This document shows, piece by piece, positions 53,517 to 62,214 of a stretch of 64,000 nucleotides of DNA (positions are counted from its first letter, which is position 1; each line of letters starts with the position of its first letter). The DNA is from Streptomyces huiliensis. GTDB taxonomy: Bacteria > Actinomycetota > Actinomycetes > Streptomycetales > Streptomycetaceae. Made by a program: the position numbers and the translations under genes. A model generated the notes under the pieces. The model was not told the origin of the DNA. It did no database searches and saw nothing but the letters and a program-made list of their open reading frames with translations. The stretch spans positions 1-64,000 of the forward strand of contig NZ_JAIQLH010000048.1 of NCBI RefSeq assembly GCF_020037025.1, written 5' to 3'.

Positions 53517-53543
53517 TTGTCCACAGCGGATTTGGTATCCACA
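53517..53543 (+). promoter_or_regulatory. Two DnaA-box-like 9-mers upstream of the DUF6099 gene
   Basis: TTGTCCACA at 53517-53525 is a perfect match to the Streptomyces DnaA box as I know it; GTATCCACA at 53535-53543 is a near match in the same orientation, 18 bases apart. They lie ~90 bases before the start of the next gene. Confidence 0.55.
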
Positions 53544-53628
53544 GATTTCTGAATTCCCCTGGCTTTTCCGGCGGTTAGTCATCACTCTGGGTAGTGAGAG
53601 CGCACAGGCGGAAACTGGGGGAGCGGCA

Positions 53629-54087
53629 ATGGACGCACTGCGGTTGATCGAGGCCACCCGGCTCGCCCTGGCCGAAGCCAGGACGATGCAGGACATCGTC
53701 GCCGAGGCCTGGCAGACCCAGGCCTTGGCCCAGGCCGTGGGCGGTCACTTGGCCGCTCACGGCCCCTTCGAGACACGGGCCGCGGCGTGCGGGCTGAACG
53801 AGGCCGGCGGCCGGGCCTCCGGGGCGCTGCGGCAGGTCGCCCTGCGCTCCGGAGGCTTACGCGCGGCGCGGCTCTCGGCCGTCCGCGACCCCTGGGGGGT
53901 CCTGACGGAACTCGCCGCGCTCCTCGGTGACGTGGGCATCGCCCTGGTCGGTGTGGCCTGCGCCTGCGAGGAGGACGGCCTCTACTGGCAGTGCATCGAG
54001 GCGATCGACGCGGCCGACGAGACCGAGGACCGGGTGGGCGGGCTGCTGAGACGGCTCGCCCTGCGGGAGAGAGGGGGCGCCGCATGA
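53629..54087 (+). CDS. DUF6099-like protein with a TTA codon
   Basis: A 152-residue helical protein (MDALRLIEATRLALAEARTMQDIVAEAWQTQALAQAVG at the start) matching an uncharacterised actinobacterial family. The codon at 53857-53859 (residue 77, in SGGLRAARL) is TTA, the rare leucine codon read by the bldA tRNA in Streptomyces, so translation may be limited to late growth. ATG 53629 follows GGGGGAGC. The promoter region has DnaA-box-like sites. No biochemical role is known. Confidence 0.85.
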   Translation: MDALRLIEATRLALAEARTMQDIVAEAWQTQALAQAVGGHLAAHGPFETRAAACGLNEAGGRASGALRQVALRSGGLRAARLSAVRDPWGVLTELAALLGDVGIALVGVACACEEDGLYWQCIEAIDAADETEDRVGGLLRRLALRERGGAA

Positions 54088-54158
54088 GGTACGGCGCGGG
54101 GCATGGGTCGGGGCATGGATCGGAGTACGGGACGGGATCCGGCCCGGGGTGCGGGCGG

Positions 54159-54434
54159 TCAGCCGTCGGTGGCGTCCTCGCGGGCGGGCGCGGGCTTGAC
54201 GGGGGCGGGCTTGGTGGGCGCGGGTTCCCCGACCGGGGACTGCGTGGGCTCGTCGGTCGAGGACCGCGCGGGCTTCTCGGCCGAGGACTGCAGGTCGGCG
54301 TCGAGCCGCGACAGGTCGGCGTCCAGCGCCGCCATCAGCTCCTCCATCTGTTGCAGCAGGCCCTTCGGTGGGTCCTGACGTGGGGAAGCGGCCTGGTGGG
54401 GCACCGCCTCGGCGGGCACGGCTTCCTGGTGCAT
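54159..54434 (-). CDS. Small helical hypothetical protein
   Basis: A 91-residue protein with a short coiled-coil segment (LLQQMEELMAALDADLSRLDADLQSS, residues ~27-52) and a Pro/Lys/Ala-rich tail (PAPTKPAPVKPAPARE). ATG 54434 follows GAGGAGG at good spacing. It lies convergent to the DUF6099 gene. Function unknown. Confidence 0.7.
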   Translation of the reverse strand: MHQEAVPAEAVPHQAASPRQDPPKGLLQQMEELMAALDADLSRLDADLQSSAEKPARSSTDEPTQSPVGEPAPTKPAPVKPAPAREDATDG

Positions 54435-54681
54435 GTGGCCTCCTCGGCCCTGGGCTCCTCCCGGGCGGAGGAGCGGCATTACGGTCGTCGCCGCCGGTGG
54501 GGAAAACCGGTGCGCGGGCCGGGCGGTCCGGCTCCGCCGAAGCCAACGATCACCGTGCGGGCCGGACACTGGCCGCTGCCCGGACGGCCGGTGCGAGCGG
54601 GGGAGATTCACCCGACAGGGGCCGGTGCGGCGGTGCGGGGGCGGTGCGTTGACCTGTGTTCGAAGGTGCAGGATGGTCGTT

Positions 54682-55605
54682 ATGCACCTGCGTATCTTCA
54701 CCGAGCCCCAGCAAGGGGCGAGCTACGACACCCTCCTCACCGTGGCCAAGGCCACCGAGGACCTCGGCTTCGACGCCTTCTTCCGCTCCGACCACTACCT
54801 GGCCATGGGCTCCTCCGACGGGCTGCCCGGACCCACCGACGCCTGGATCACCCTGGCCGGGCTGGCCCGGGAGACCCGGCGGATCCGGCTCGGGACGCTG
54901 ATGACCGCGGGCACCTTCCGGCTGCCGGGTGTGCTGGCCATCCAGGTGGCGCAGGTCGACCACATGTCGGGCGGCCGCGTCGAGCTGGGTCTGGGCGCCG
55001 GCTGGTACGAGGAGGAGCACACCGCGTACGGCATCCCCTTCCCCAAGGAGAAGTTCGGGCGCCTGGAGGAGCAACTCGCGATCGTCACGGGACTGTGGGA
55101 GACGGAGGTGGGCTCGACGTTCGATTTCGACGGCAAGCACTACCGGCTGGCCGGCTCCCCCGCGCTGCCCAAGCCCGCCCAGTCCAGGGTGCCGGTACTG
55201 ATCGGCGGCCTGGGGGCGTCCCGGACGCCGCGGCTCGCCGCCCGCTACGCGGACGAGTTCAACGTCCCCTTCGCGTCCCTGGCGGACACCGAGCGGCAGT
55301 TCGGCCGGGTGCGGGCGGCCGCCGAGGAGGCGGGCCGGAAGCCGGACGACCTGGTGTACTCCAACGCCCTGGTGGTGTGCGTGGGCAAAAACGACGCCGA
55401 GGTCGCGCGGCGGGCGGCGGCCATCGGACGGGAGGTCGACGAGCTCAAGGCCAACGGTCTGGCGGGCTCTCCGGCCGAGGTGGTCGACAAGATCGGCAGG
55501 TACGCGGAGATCGGGGCGTCCCGGGTCTACCTCCAGATCCTGGACCTGGACGACCTCGACCACCTTGAGTTGATCTCCGCCGAGGTCCAGAACCAGCTGG
55601 GCTGA
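54682..55605 (+). CDS. LLM-class F420-dependent oxidoreductase
   Basis: A 307-residue luciferase-like TIM-barrel protein. It opens LRIFTEPQQGASYDTLLTVAKATEDLGFDAFFRSDH and contains LGTLMTAGTFRLPGVLAIQVAQVDHMSGGRVELGLGAGWYEEEH, typical of the TIGR03560 subfamily that uses F420. The substrate is unknown. Start is ATG 54682; ATG 54673 (GAAGG upstream) would add three residues. Confidence 0.93.
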   Translation: MHLRIFTEPQQGASYDTLLTVAKATEDLGFDAFFRSDHYLAMGSSDGLPGPTDAWITLAGLARETRRIRLGTLMTAGTFRLPGVLAIQVAQVDHMSGGRVELGLGAGWYEEEHTAYGIPFPKEKFGRLEEQLAIVTGLWETEVGSTFDFDGKHYRLAGSPALPKPAQSRVPVLIGGLGASRTPRLAARYADEFNVPFASLADTERQFGRVRAAAEEAGRKPDDLVYSNALVVCVGKNDAEVARRAAAIGREVDELKANGLAGSPAEVVDKIGRYAEIGASRVYLQILDLDDLDHLELISAEVQNQLG

Positions 55606-55684
55606 GGCCGGAGCCGTCGCAGCACCGGCAGCACCCGTAGCACCAGCAGCACCAGCAGGACCAGGAGAACGAGAGCCGCCCGCG

Positions 55685-56596
55685 ATGACCCCACCCCGCA
55701 CACCGCTCGCCACCGCGCTGGCGCGCGGGCCGCTCGTCCTCGACGGCGGCCTGTCCAACCAACTGGAGGCGCAGGGCTGCGACCTGTCCGACGCGCTGTG
55801 GTCGGCCGGGCTGCTGGCGGACGGTCCGGAGCAGGTCGAGCGGGCGCACGCGGCCTATGTGCGGGCGGGCGCGCGGGTGCTCATCACCGCCGGCTACCAG
55901 GCCACCTTCGAGGGGTTCGCCCGGCGGGGCGTCGGGCGGGAGGAGACCGCCGGGCTGCTGCGGCGCGGCGTCGAACTGGCGCGGCGGGCGGCGGCCGAGG
56001 GGGAAAGGGAGGTGTGGGTCGCCGCGTCCGTCGGTCCGTACGGGGCGATGCTCGCGGACGGCAGCGAGTACCGGGGGCGGTACGGGCTGACGGTGGCGGA
56101 GCTGGAGCGCTTCCACCGGCCGCGGATCGACGTGCTGGCCGCGGCCGGGCCTGACGTCCTGGCGCTGGAGACGGTGCCGGACGCCGACGAGGGGCGGGCG
56201 CTGCTGCGGGCCGTGCACGGGTGCGGGGTGCCGGTCTGGCTGTCCTACAGCTGCGCCGGCGGGCGGACCCGGGCCGGGCAGCCGCTGGCGGAGGCGTTCG
56301 CGCTCGCCGCCGGGAACGACCAGGTCGTCGCCGTCGGCGTCAACTGCTGCGAGCCGGGCGAGGTGGCGGACGCCGTGCGGGTCGCGGCGCGGGTGACCGG
56401 AAAACCGGTCGTGGTGTATCCGAACAGCGGGGAGGGGTGGGATGACGAGGCACGGCGATGGCGGGGTCGGCCCGCCTTCGATCCCGGCATGGCGGACGCC
56501 TGGGTGGCCGCGGGGGCGCGGCTCGTCGGCGGCTGCTGCCGCGTCGGGCCGGAGCGGATCGCGGAGCTGTCCGCCCGGCTGGAGGGCCCGGGCTGA
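55685..56596 (+). CDS. mmuM: Homocysteine S-methyltransferase (MmuM-like)
   Basis: A 303-residue zinc-dependent methyltransferase. DGGLSNQLEAQG near the start, the first zinc Cys in GVNCCEPGEV, and the terminal Cys pair in GGCCRVGPERI match MmuM, which moves a methyl group from S-methylmethionine or SAM to homocysteine. It is followed by the RNA-repair pair but with 70 bases between, so no clear functional tie. Confidence 0.94.
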   Translation: MTPPRTPLATALARGPLVLDGGLSNQLEAQGCDLSDALWSAGLLADGPEQVERAHAAYVRAGARVLITAGYQATFEGFARRGVGREETAGLLRRGVELARRAAAEGEREVWVAASVGPYGAMLADGSEYRGRYGLTVAELERFHRPRIDVLAAAGPDVLALETVPDADEGRALLRAVHGCGVPVWLSYSCAGGRTRAGQPLAEAFALAAGNDQVVAVGVNCCEPGEVADAVRVAARVTGKPVVVYPNSGEGWDDEARRWRGRPAFDPGMADAWVAAGARLVGGCCRVGPERIAELSARLEGPG

Positions 56597-56666
56597 GGGT
56601 CGGCCGGCGGGAGGCGGTCGGAAAACCGGTGGGGGAGGAGGCGGTTCCACGGCGATACTCGGACGC

Positions 56667-58250
56667 GTGTTCCTCACCATCACCACCACCGGCCATGACG
56701 ATGTTCCCGCGACCGACCTGGGCTTTCTGCTGCACAAGCATCCCGGGCGGGCGCAGCGGTTCTCGACCTCCCACGGCACCGCGCACGTCTTCTACCCGGA
56801 GGCGACGGCGGAGCGCTGCACGGCGGCGCTGCTGCTGGAAGTCGATCCCGTGGCGCTCGTCCGGCGGGGCGGCGGAAAGGGGCGCGGGGGCGCGCCCGAC
56901 GCGGCGTTGGCGCAGTACGTCAACGACCGCCCCTACGCCGCGTCCTCGCTGCTGGCCGTGGCCCTGGGCGGCGTCTTCTCCAGCGCGATGAAGGGGAAGT
57001 GCGCCGCGCGGCCCGAACTCGCCGAGCGGCGGCTGCCGTTGCGGATCGAGCTGCCCGTGGTCCCCGCGCGCGGCGGCGCCGCGCTGGTGGAGCGCCTCTT
57101 CGCGCCGCTCGGCTGGACGGTGACGGCACGGCCGCTGCCGCTGGACGAGCGCTTCCCCGAGTGGGGGGACTCCCGGTACGTCGCGCTGGTGCTGGAGGGC
57201 GAGCAACTGCTCGCCGACGCGCTGCGGCAGCTCTACGTGCTGCTGCCGGTGCTGGACGACGCCAAGCACTACTGGGTCGCCCCGGACGAGGTCGACAAGC
57301 TGCTCCGCTCCGGCGAGGGCTGGCTGGCCGCCCACCCCGAACGGCGGCTGATCGCCGACCGGTTCCTGGCCCGCCGCCGCTCCCTCGCCCGGGACGCCCT
57401 CGACCGGCTCGCCCTGGCCCGCCTCGCCGAGGCCGAGGGCGCGGAGCCGGAGGAGCTCGACAACGCCGTCGACGAGACGGTCGACACCGAGGAGAAGCCG
57501 GTGCCGCTGGCCGTGCGACGGCGCGAGGCCATCGTCGGTGCCCTGCGCGCCGCCGACGCCGCCCGGGTGCTCGACCTGGGCTGCGGACAGGGCCAGTTGG
57601 TGGGGGAGCTGCTCAAGGACACCCGGTTCACCGAGATCGTCGGTGTCGACGTGTCGGTGCGCGCCCTCCGGGAGGCGTCGCGCAGGCTGCGCCTGGACCG
57701 CATGCACGAGCGGCAGGCCGCCCGGGTGCGTCTCTTCCAGGGCTCGCTCGCCTACACCGACCGGCGCCTGGCGGGCTACGACGCCGCCGTCCTCAGCGAG
57801 GTCGTCGAGCACGTCGACCTGGCGCGGCTGCCGGCGCTGGAGCACGCGGTGTTCGGTGCCGCGCACCCCGGGACCGTCGTCGTCACCACGCCGAACGTCG
57901 AGTACAACGTCCGCTGGGAGTCCCTGCCCGCCGGGCACGTCCGGCACGCGGACCACCGTTTCGAGTGGACGCGCCAGGAGTTCCGCGGCTGGGCCGGCGC
58001 GGTGGCCGAGCGGTACGGGTACACGGTGGAGTTCCGGCCCGTGGGCCCCGACGACCCCGAGGTCGGGCCGCCGACCCAGATGGCGGTCTTCCGGCGCGAC
58101 GCGAGCGCCGCCTCGGGCGGCCCTGCCTCGAACAGCGCCGCCTCGAACAGCGCCGCCTCGGACAGCCCTGCATCGAACCATGCCGCCCCGAACCCCGGCG
58201 AAACCCCCGCCGACCCCGACACGACCCCGAAGGAGGCGAAGGCCGCATGA
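56667..58250 (+). CDS. Bacterial Hen1, 3'-terminal RNA ribose 2'-O-methyltransferase
   Basis: A 527-residue two-part protein. The N-terminal ~240 residues (LTITTTGHDDVPATDLGFLLHKHPGRAQRFSTSHGTAHVFYPEA) is the bacterial-specific Hen1_L domain. The C-terminal methyltransferase has DLGCGQGQLV for SAM, and the metal site E-V-V-E-H (SEVVEHVD) plus RHADHRFEW. It methylates the 3'-terminal 2'-OH at a cleaved RNA end before ligation by Pnkp, protecting the repaired RNA. GTG 56667 is chosen as it precedes the domain directly. A Ser/Ala/Asn repeat tail ends the protein, overlapping pnkp by ATGA. Confidence 0.95.
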   Translation: MFLTITTTGHDDVPATDLGFLLHKHPGRAQRFSTSHGTAHVFYPEATAERCTAALLLEVDPVALVRRGGGKGRGGAPDAALAQYVNDRPYAASSLLAVALGGVFSSAMKGKCAARPELAERRLPLRIELPVVPARGGAALVERLFAPLGWTVTARPLPLDERFPEWGDSRYVALVLEGEQLLADALRQLYVLLPVLDDAKHYWVAPDEVDKLLRSGEGWLAAHPERRLIADRFLARRRSLARDALDRLALARLAEAEGAEPEELDNAVDETVDTEEKPVPLAVRRREAIVGALRAADAARVLDLGCGQGQLVGELLKDTRFTEIVGVDVSVRALREASRRLRLDRMHERQAARVRLFQGSLAYTDRRLAGYDAAVLSEVVEHVDLARLPALEHAVFGAAHPGTVVVTTPNVEYNVRWESLPAGHVRHADHRFEWTRQEFRGWAGAVAERYGYTVEFRPVGPDDPEVGPPTQMAVFRRDASAASGGPASNSAASNSAASDSPASNHAAPNPGETPADPDTTPKEAKAA

Positions 58251-60973
58251 GCACCACCACCATCACCCCGCACGGCGCACCGGAGGCGGGGGTGCGCACC
58301 CTCGCCGTGCCCGACCTCTCCCTCGTGGTCCTCGTCGGCGCCACCGGATCGGGCAAGTCCACGTTCGCCGTCCGGCACTTCGCGCCCACCGAGACGCTCT
58401 CCTCCGACGTGTGCCGGGGGCTCGTCAGCGACGACACCAACGACCAGGCGGCGACCGCCGACGCCTTCGACGTCCTGCACTACATCGCCGGCAAACGGCT
58501 CGCCGCCGGGCGGCTCACCGTGGTGGACGCCACCAACGTCCAGCCGGAGGCGCGCAAGGCCCTGATCCGGCTCGCCCGCGAGCACGACGTGCTGCCCGTC
58601 GCGATCGTCCTCGACGTCCCCGAGGAGGTCTGCGCCGCCCGCAACGCCGCCCGCCCCGACCGGGCCGCGCTCCCGCGCCGCGTCATCCAGCGCCACCAGC
58701 GCGAACTCCGCCGCTCCCTCCGTCACCTGGAGCGAGAGGGCTTCCGCAAGGTGCACGTCCTGCGGGGAGCGGAGGAGATCGAGGCCGCCGGGATCGTCCG
58801 GGAGCGCCGCTTCAACGACCTGCGCCACCTCACCGGCCCGTTCGACATCGTCGGCGACGTGCATGGCTGCCGCGCCGAGCTGGAGAGCCTGCTCGGCCGG
58901 CTCGGCTACGCGATCGAGCGCGACGACCGGGGCCGCCCGGTGGACGCCGTGCACCCGGCGGGCCGCACCGCCGTGTTCGTCGGCGACCTCGTCGACCGCG
59001 GCCCGGACAGCCCCGGCGTGCTGCGCCTGGTGATGGGCATGGTCGAGGCGGGGCACGCCCTGTGCGTCCCGGGCAACCACGAGAACAAGCTCGGCCGCCA
59101 CCTGGCCGGCCGCACCGTCCGGCACACCCACGGCCTGGCCGAGACGATCGAGCAACTGGAGGCGGAGGACCCGGAGTTCCGGGAGCGCGCCCACGCCTTC
59201 ATCCGGTCGCTGGTCAGCCACTACGTGCTGGACGGCGGGGCGCTCGTGGTCTGCCACGCCGGTCTGCCCGAGAAGTACCACGGCCGCACCTCCGGCCGCG
59301 TCCGCTCGCACGCGCTGTACGGCGACACGACGGGGGAGACCGACGAGTTCGGCCTGCCCGTGCGCTACCCGTGGGCCGAGGACTACCGCGGCCGGGCCGC
59401 CGTCGTCTACGGCCACACCCCCGTCCCCAGTGCCACCTGGCTCAACAACACCATCTGCCTCGACACCGGCGCCGTCTTCGGCGGCAAGCTGACCGCGCTG
59501 CGCTGGCCCGAGCGCGAGCTGGTGGACGTGCCCGCCGAACGCGTCTGGTACGAGCCGGCCAGACCACTCGCCCAGGACGCGCCGGGCGGCACCGACGGCC
59601 GGCCCCTCGACCTCGCCGACGTCACCGGCCGCCGCGTGGTCGAGACCCGGCACATGGGCCGGCTCGCCGTGAAGGAGGAGAACGCCGCCGCCGCGCTGGA
59701 GGTGATGAGCCGCTTCGCCGCCGACCCGCGGCACCTGCTCTACCTGCCGCCGACGATGGCCCCCTGCGCCACCTCCCGCGAGGACGGCTACCTGGAGCAC
59801 CCGGCCGAGGCGTTCGCCGCCTACCGCGCCGACGGGGTCCGGCAGGTCGTCTGCCAGGAGAAGCACATGGGATCGCGGGCGGTGGTCCTGGTCTGCCGGG
59901 ACGCGGAGACGGCCCGCGAGCGGTTCCACACGCCGGAAGGCGTGCCGGGCGCGATCGTCACCCGTACCGGACGGCCGTTCCTCGACGACCCGGAGACCGC
60001 GCGGCGGCTGCTGACGCGCGTGGCGGAGAGCGTCGAGGGCGCCGGGCTGTGGCAGGAGCTGGGCACGGACTGGCTGCTGCTGGACGCCGAGCTGATGCCC
60101 TGGTCGCTGAAGGCGGGCGGGCTGCTGCGCCACCAGTACGCGGCCGTGGGCGCCGCCTCCCGCGGCGTCTTCCCGGCGGCGCTGGCCGCGCTGGAGTCCG
60201 CGGCGGCCCGCGGCGTGGACGTCGAAGGGCTGCTCGGGCACCAGCGTGACCGCGCGGCGGACGCGACGGCGTTCGCGGAGGCGTACGGGCGCTACTGCTG
60301 GCCCGTCGGCGACCCCTCGCGCGGCTGGCCGGGCGAGCCGTCCCCCGACGAGCTGTCGCGTCCCGCCGGCACCCGGCGGACGGACGGCCTGGACGGCATA
60401 CGGCTGGCGCCGTTCCAGATCCTCGCCGCCGAGGGCCGGTCCCTCGCGAGGCTGCCGCACGACGGGCAACTGGCCCTGATCGACCGGATGATCGAGGCCG
60501 AGGAGCTCGCCGCCGCGCTCACCAACCAGCCCTGCGGCTACCGGCGTCCGTGGACGAACCGCGTCCTCGCCCCAACCCGCCGGCTCGTCGTCGACACCGA
60601 GGACGAGGCGTCCGTGGCCGCCGGCGTCCGCTGGTGGCTGGACCTCACGGCCGCCGGCGGCGAGGGCATGGTCGTCAAGCCCCTCCAGGCGTACCTCCGC
60701 ACGGAGGGCGGCGGCCTCGTCCAGCCGGGCGTCAAGTGCCGGGGCCGGGAGTACCTGCGGATCGTCTACGGCCCCGAGTACACCCGCCCGGACAACCTCG
60801 CCCGCCTCCGGAACCGCCACCTCGGCCACAAGCGGTCGCTGGCCCTCCGCGAGTACGCGCTGGGCCTGGAGGCCCTGGACCGGCTGGCGGACGGGGAGCC
60901 GCTGTGGCGGGTGCACGAGGCGGTGTTCGCGGTGCTGGCCCTGGAGTCGGAGCCGGTCGACCCGCGGCTGTGA
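58247..60973 (+). CDS. pnkp: Polynucleotide kinase-phosphatase-ligase Pnkp (RNA repair)
   Basis: A 908-residue three-domain enzyme. Kinase: VLVGATGSGKSTF (~residues 27-39). Phosphatase: DIVGDVHGCRAELESLL (~203), GDLVDRGPDS, GNHENK. Ligase: adenylation Lys in CQEKHMGSRAVV (~538). Together with Hen1 it heals and seals RNAs cut by ribotoxins: the 5'-OH is phosphorylated, the 2',3'-cyclic phosphate removed, Hen1 methylates, and ligation follows. All signature residues appear intact. ATGA overlap with hen1 shows coupling. Confidence 0.96.
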   Translation: MSTTTITPHGAPEAGVRTLAVPDLSLVVLVGATGSGKSTFAVRHFAPTETLSSDVCRGLVSDDTNDQAATADAFDVLHYIAGKRLAAGRLTVVDATNVQPEARKALIRLAREHDVLPVAIVLDVPEEVCAARNAARPDRAALPRRVIQRHQRELRRSLRHLEREGFRKVHVLRGAEEIEAAGIVRERRFNDLRHLTGPFDIVGDVHGCRAELESLLGRLGYAIERDDRGRPVDAVHPAGRTAVFVGDLVDRGPDSPGVLRLVMGMVEAGHALCVPGNHENKLGRHLAGRTVRHTHGLAETIEQLEAEDPEFRERAHAFIRSLVSHYVLDGGALVVCHAGLPEKYHGRTSGRVRSHALYGDTTGETDEFGLPVRYPWAEDYRGRAAVVYGHTPVPSATWLNNTICLDTGAVFGGKLTALRWPERELVDVPAERVWYEPARPLAQDAPGGTDGRPLDLADVTGRRVVETRHMGRLAVKEENAAAALEVMSRFAADPRHLLYLPPTMAPCATSREDGYLEHPAEAFAAYRADGVRQVVCQEKHMGSRAVVLVCRDAETARERFHTPEGVPGAIVTRTGRPFLDDPETARRLLTRVAESVEGAGLWQELGTDWLLLDAELMPWSLKAGGLLRHQYAAVGAASRGVFPAALAALESAAARGVDVEGLLGHQRDRAADATAFAEAYGRYCWPVGDPSRGWPGEPSPDELSRPAGTRRTDGLDGIRLAPFQILAAEGRSLARLPHDGQLALIDRMIEAEELAAALTNQPCGYRRPWTNRVLAPTRRLVVDTEDEASVAAGVRWWLDLTAAGGEGMVVKPLQAYLRTEGGGLVQPGVKCRGREYLRIVYGPEYTRPDNLARLRNRHLGHKRSLALREYALGLEALDRLADGEPLWRVHEAVFAVLALESEPVDPRL

Positions 60974-61030
60974 GGCGGCGGGTGGGGCCGGCGGGTGGGG
61001 TGCCCCGGTCCCTCCCCTTCGCCGATTCCC

Positions 61031-61044
61031 GGGGGCAAGCCCCC
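61031..61044. terminator. Short hairpin between convergent pnkp and araC-type genes
   Basis: GGGGGC-AA-GCCCCC sits in a phrase (gattcccgggggcaag...) that recurs between streptomycete genes. It is a possible bidirectional terminator, though the two-base loop is short. Confidence 0.35.
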
Positions 61045-61097
61045 AGACCCCCGAAGCCGCGACAAGGGGGGCGCCCGGGCGACGCCCGGAGCCCGTC

Positions 61098-62144
61098 CTA
61101 CGCCGCCCGCCGGGCCCGGAACGTCCTCCGGTAGTCGTTCGGCGGGACGCCGACCGCCTTGGTGAAGCGGCGGCGGAGGTTGGCCGCCGTGCCCAGGCCG
61201 CAGAGTTCGGCCACGCGGTCCACCGAGGCGTCGCTCGCCTCCAGCAACTCCCGGGCCCGCGCGATGCGCTGGGCCTGGAGCCACTGCATGGGCGTCGTCC
61301 CCGTCGCCGCGTGGAAGCGGCGGATGAGGGTGCGGGGGCTGGTGTGGGCCCGGCGGGCGAGGTCGGCGACGGTCAGGGGTTCGGCGAGCCGCTGCGTGGC
61401 CCAGTGGAGGAGGGGCGCCAGGGAGTCGTCGGTCCGTTCGGGCAGCGGCGCCTGGATGAACTGGGCCTGTCCGCCCGGCCGGTGGGCGGGCGCGACCAGT
61501 CGGCGGGCCACCGCGTTGGCGGCCTCGACGCCGAAGTCCCGGCGGATCAGGTGCAGACAGACGTCGATGCTCGCGGTCGCTCCCGCGCCGGTGACGACGT
61601 CGCCGTGGTCGACGTACAGCACGGACGGGTCCACCCGCACCGCCGGATAGCGCTCACCGAGCAGCCGCGCGTACCCCCAGTGCGTCGTCGCCGTCCGGCC
61701 GTCCAGCAGTCCGGTGGCCGCGAGGGTGAACGCGCCCGAGCACAGCGACACCACCCGCGCGCCGCGCCGGTGCGCCTCGCGCAGGGCCGCCACCAACTCC
61801 CCCGGAGGGTCGCCGTGGACGTCGGCGGAGGCGGGGACGAGCACGGTGTCGGCGGTGACCAGGTCCTCCGTGCCGTGCGCGGTCCGCGTGCGGAACCACG
61901 AGCGCGCGCGGGCGTCGCCGTCCGCCGTACCGACGGCGCAGACGCGCAGGTCGTACCAGTCCTCAGGAGACGCCGCCTCGGGAGGCGCCGCCCGGCCCTC
62001 CCCGGCGCCCGGCGCCCCGCCGGCGTCCGCGTCCCACCCGAGGACACCGCCCCTGCCGAAGAGGTCCGTGCCGAACACATGGCAGGGAATGGCCAGTTCG
62101 AAGAACGGCATGCCGTCGGTGACGGCCACGGCGATCGAGGGCAT
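61098..62144 (-). CDS. GlxA-family AraC-type transcriptional regulator
   Basis: A 348-residue regulator. The N-terminal DJ-1/PfpI-like domain (MPSIAVAVTDGMPFFELAIPCHVFG ... VVSLCSGAFTLAATGLLDGRTATTHW) is joined to a C-terminal AraC double helix-turn-helix (LTVADLARRAHTSPRTLIRRFHAATGTTPMQWLQ). It is divergent from an MFS transporter 70 bases away and probably regulates it. ATG 62144 is the start, at the domain boundary. The inducer is unknown. Confidence 0.93.
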   Translation of the reverse strand: MPSIAVAVTDGMPFFELAIPCHVFGTDLFGRGGVLGWDADAGGAPGAGEGRAAPPEAASPEDWYDLRVCAVGTADGDARARSWFRTRTAHGTEDLVTADTVLVPASADVHGDPPGELVAALREAHRRGARVVSLCSGAFTLAATGLLDGRTATTHWGYARLLGERYPAVRVDPSVLYVDHGDVVTGAGATASIDVCLHLIRRDFGVEAANAVARRLVAPAHRPGGQAQFIQAPLPERTDDSLAPLLHWATQRLAEPLTVADLARRAHTSPRTLIRRFHAATGTTPMQWLQAQRIARARELLEASDASVDRVAELCGLGTAANLRRRFTKAVGVPPNDYRRTFRARRAA

Positions 62145-62214
62145 GGCAGCAATGTACCGGGCATTGTCGTTCCTGCCACTCGTGAGGGTGCGCCGTCCTC
62201 CCGATGCTGGGTGC

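Noticed and set aside
53517..53543. A replication origin
   Set aside because: Only two DnaA-box-like sites, no cluster of boxes and no dnaA/dnaN neighbours.
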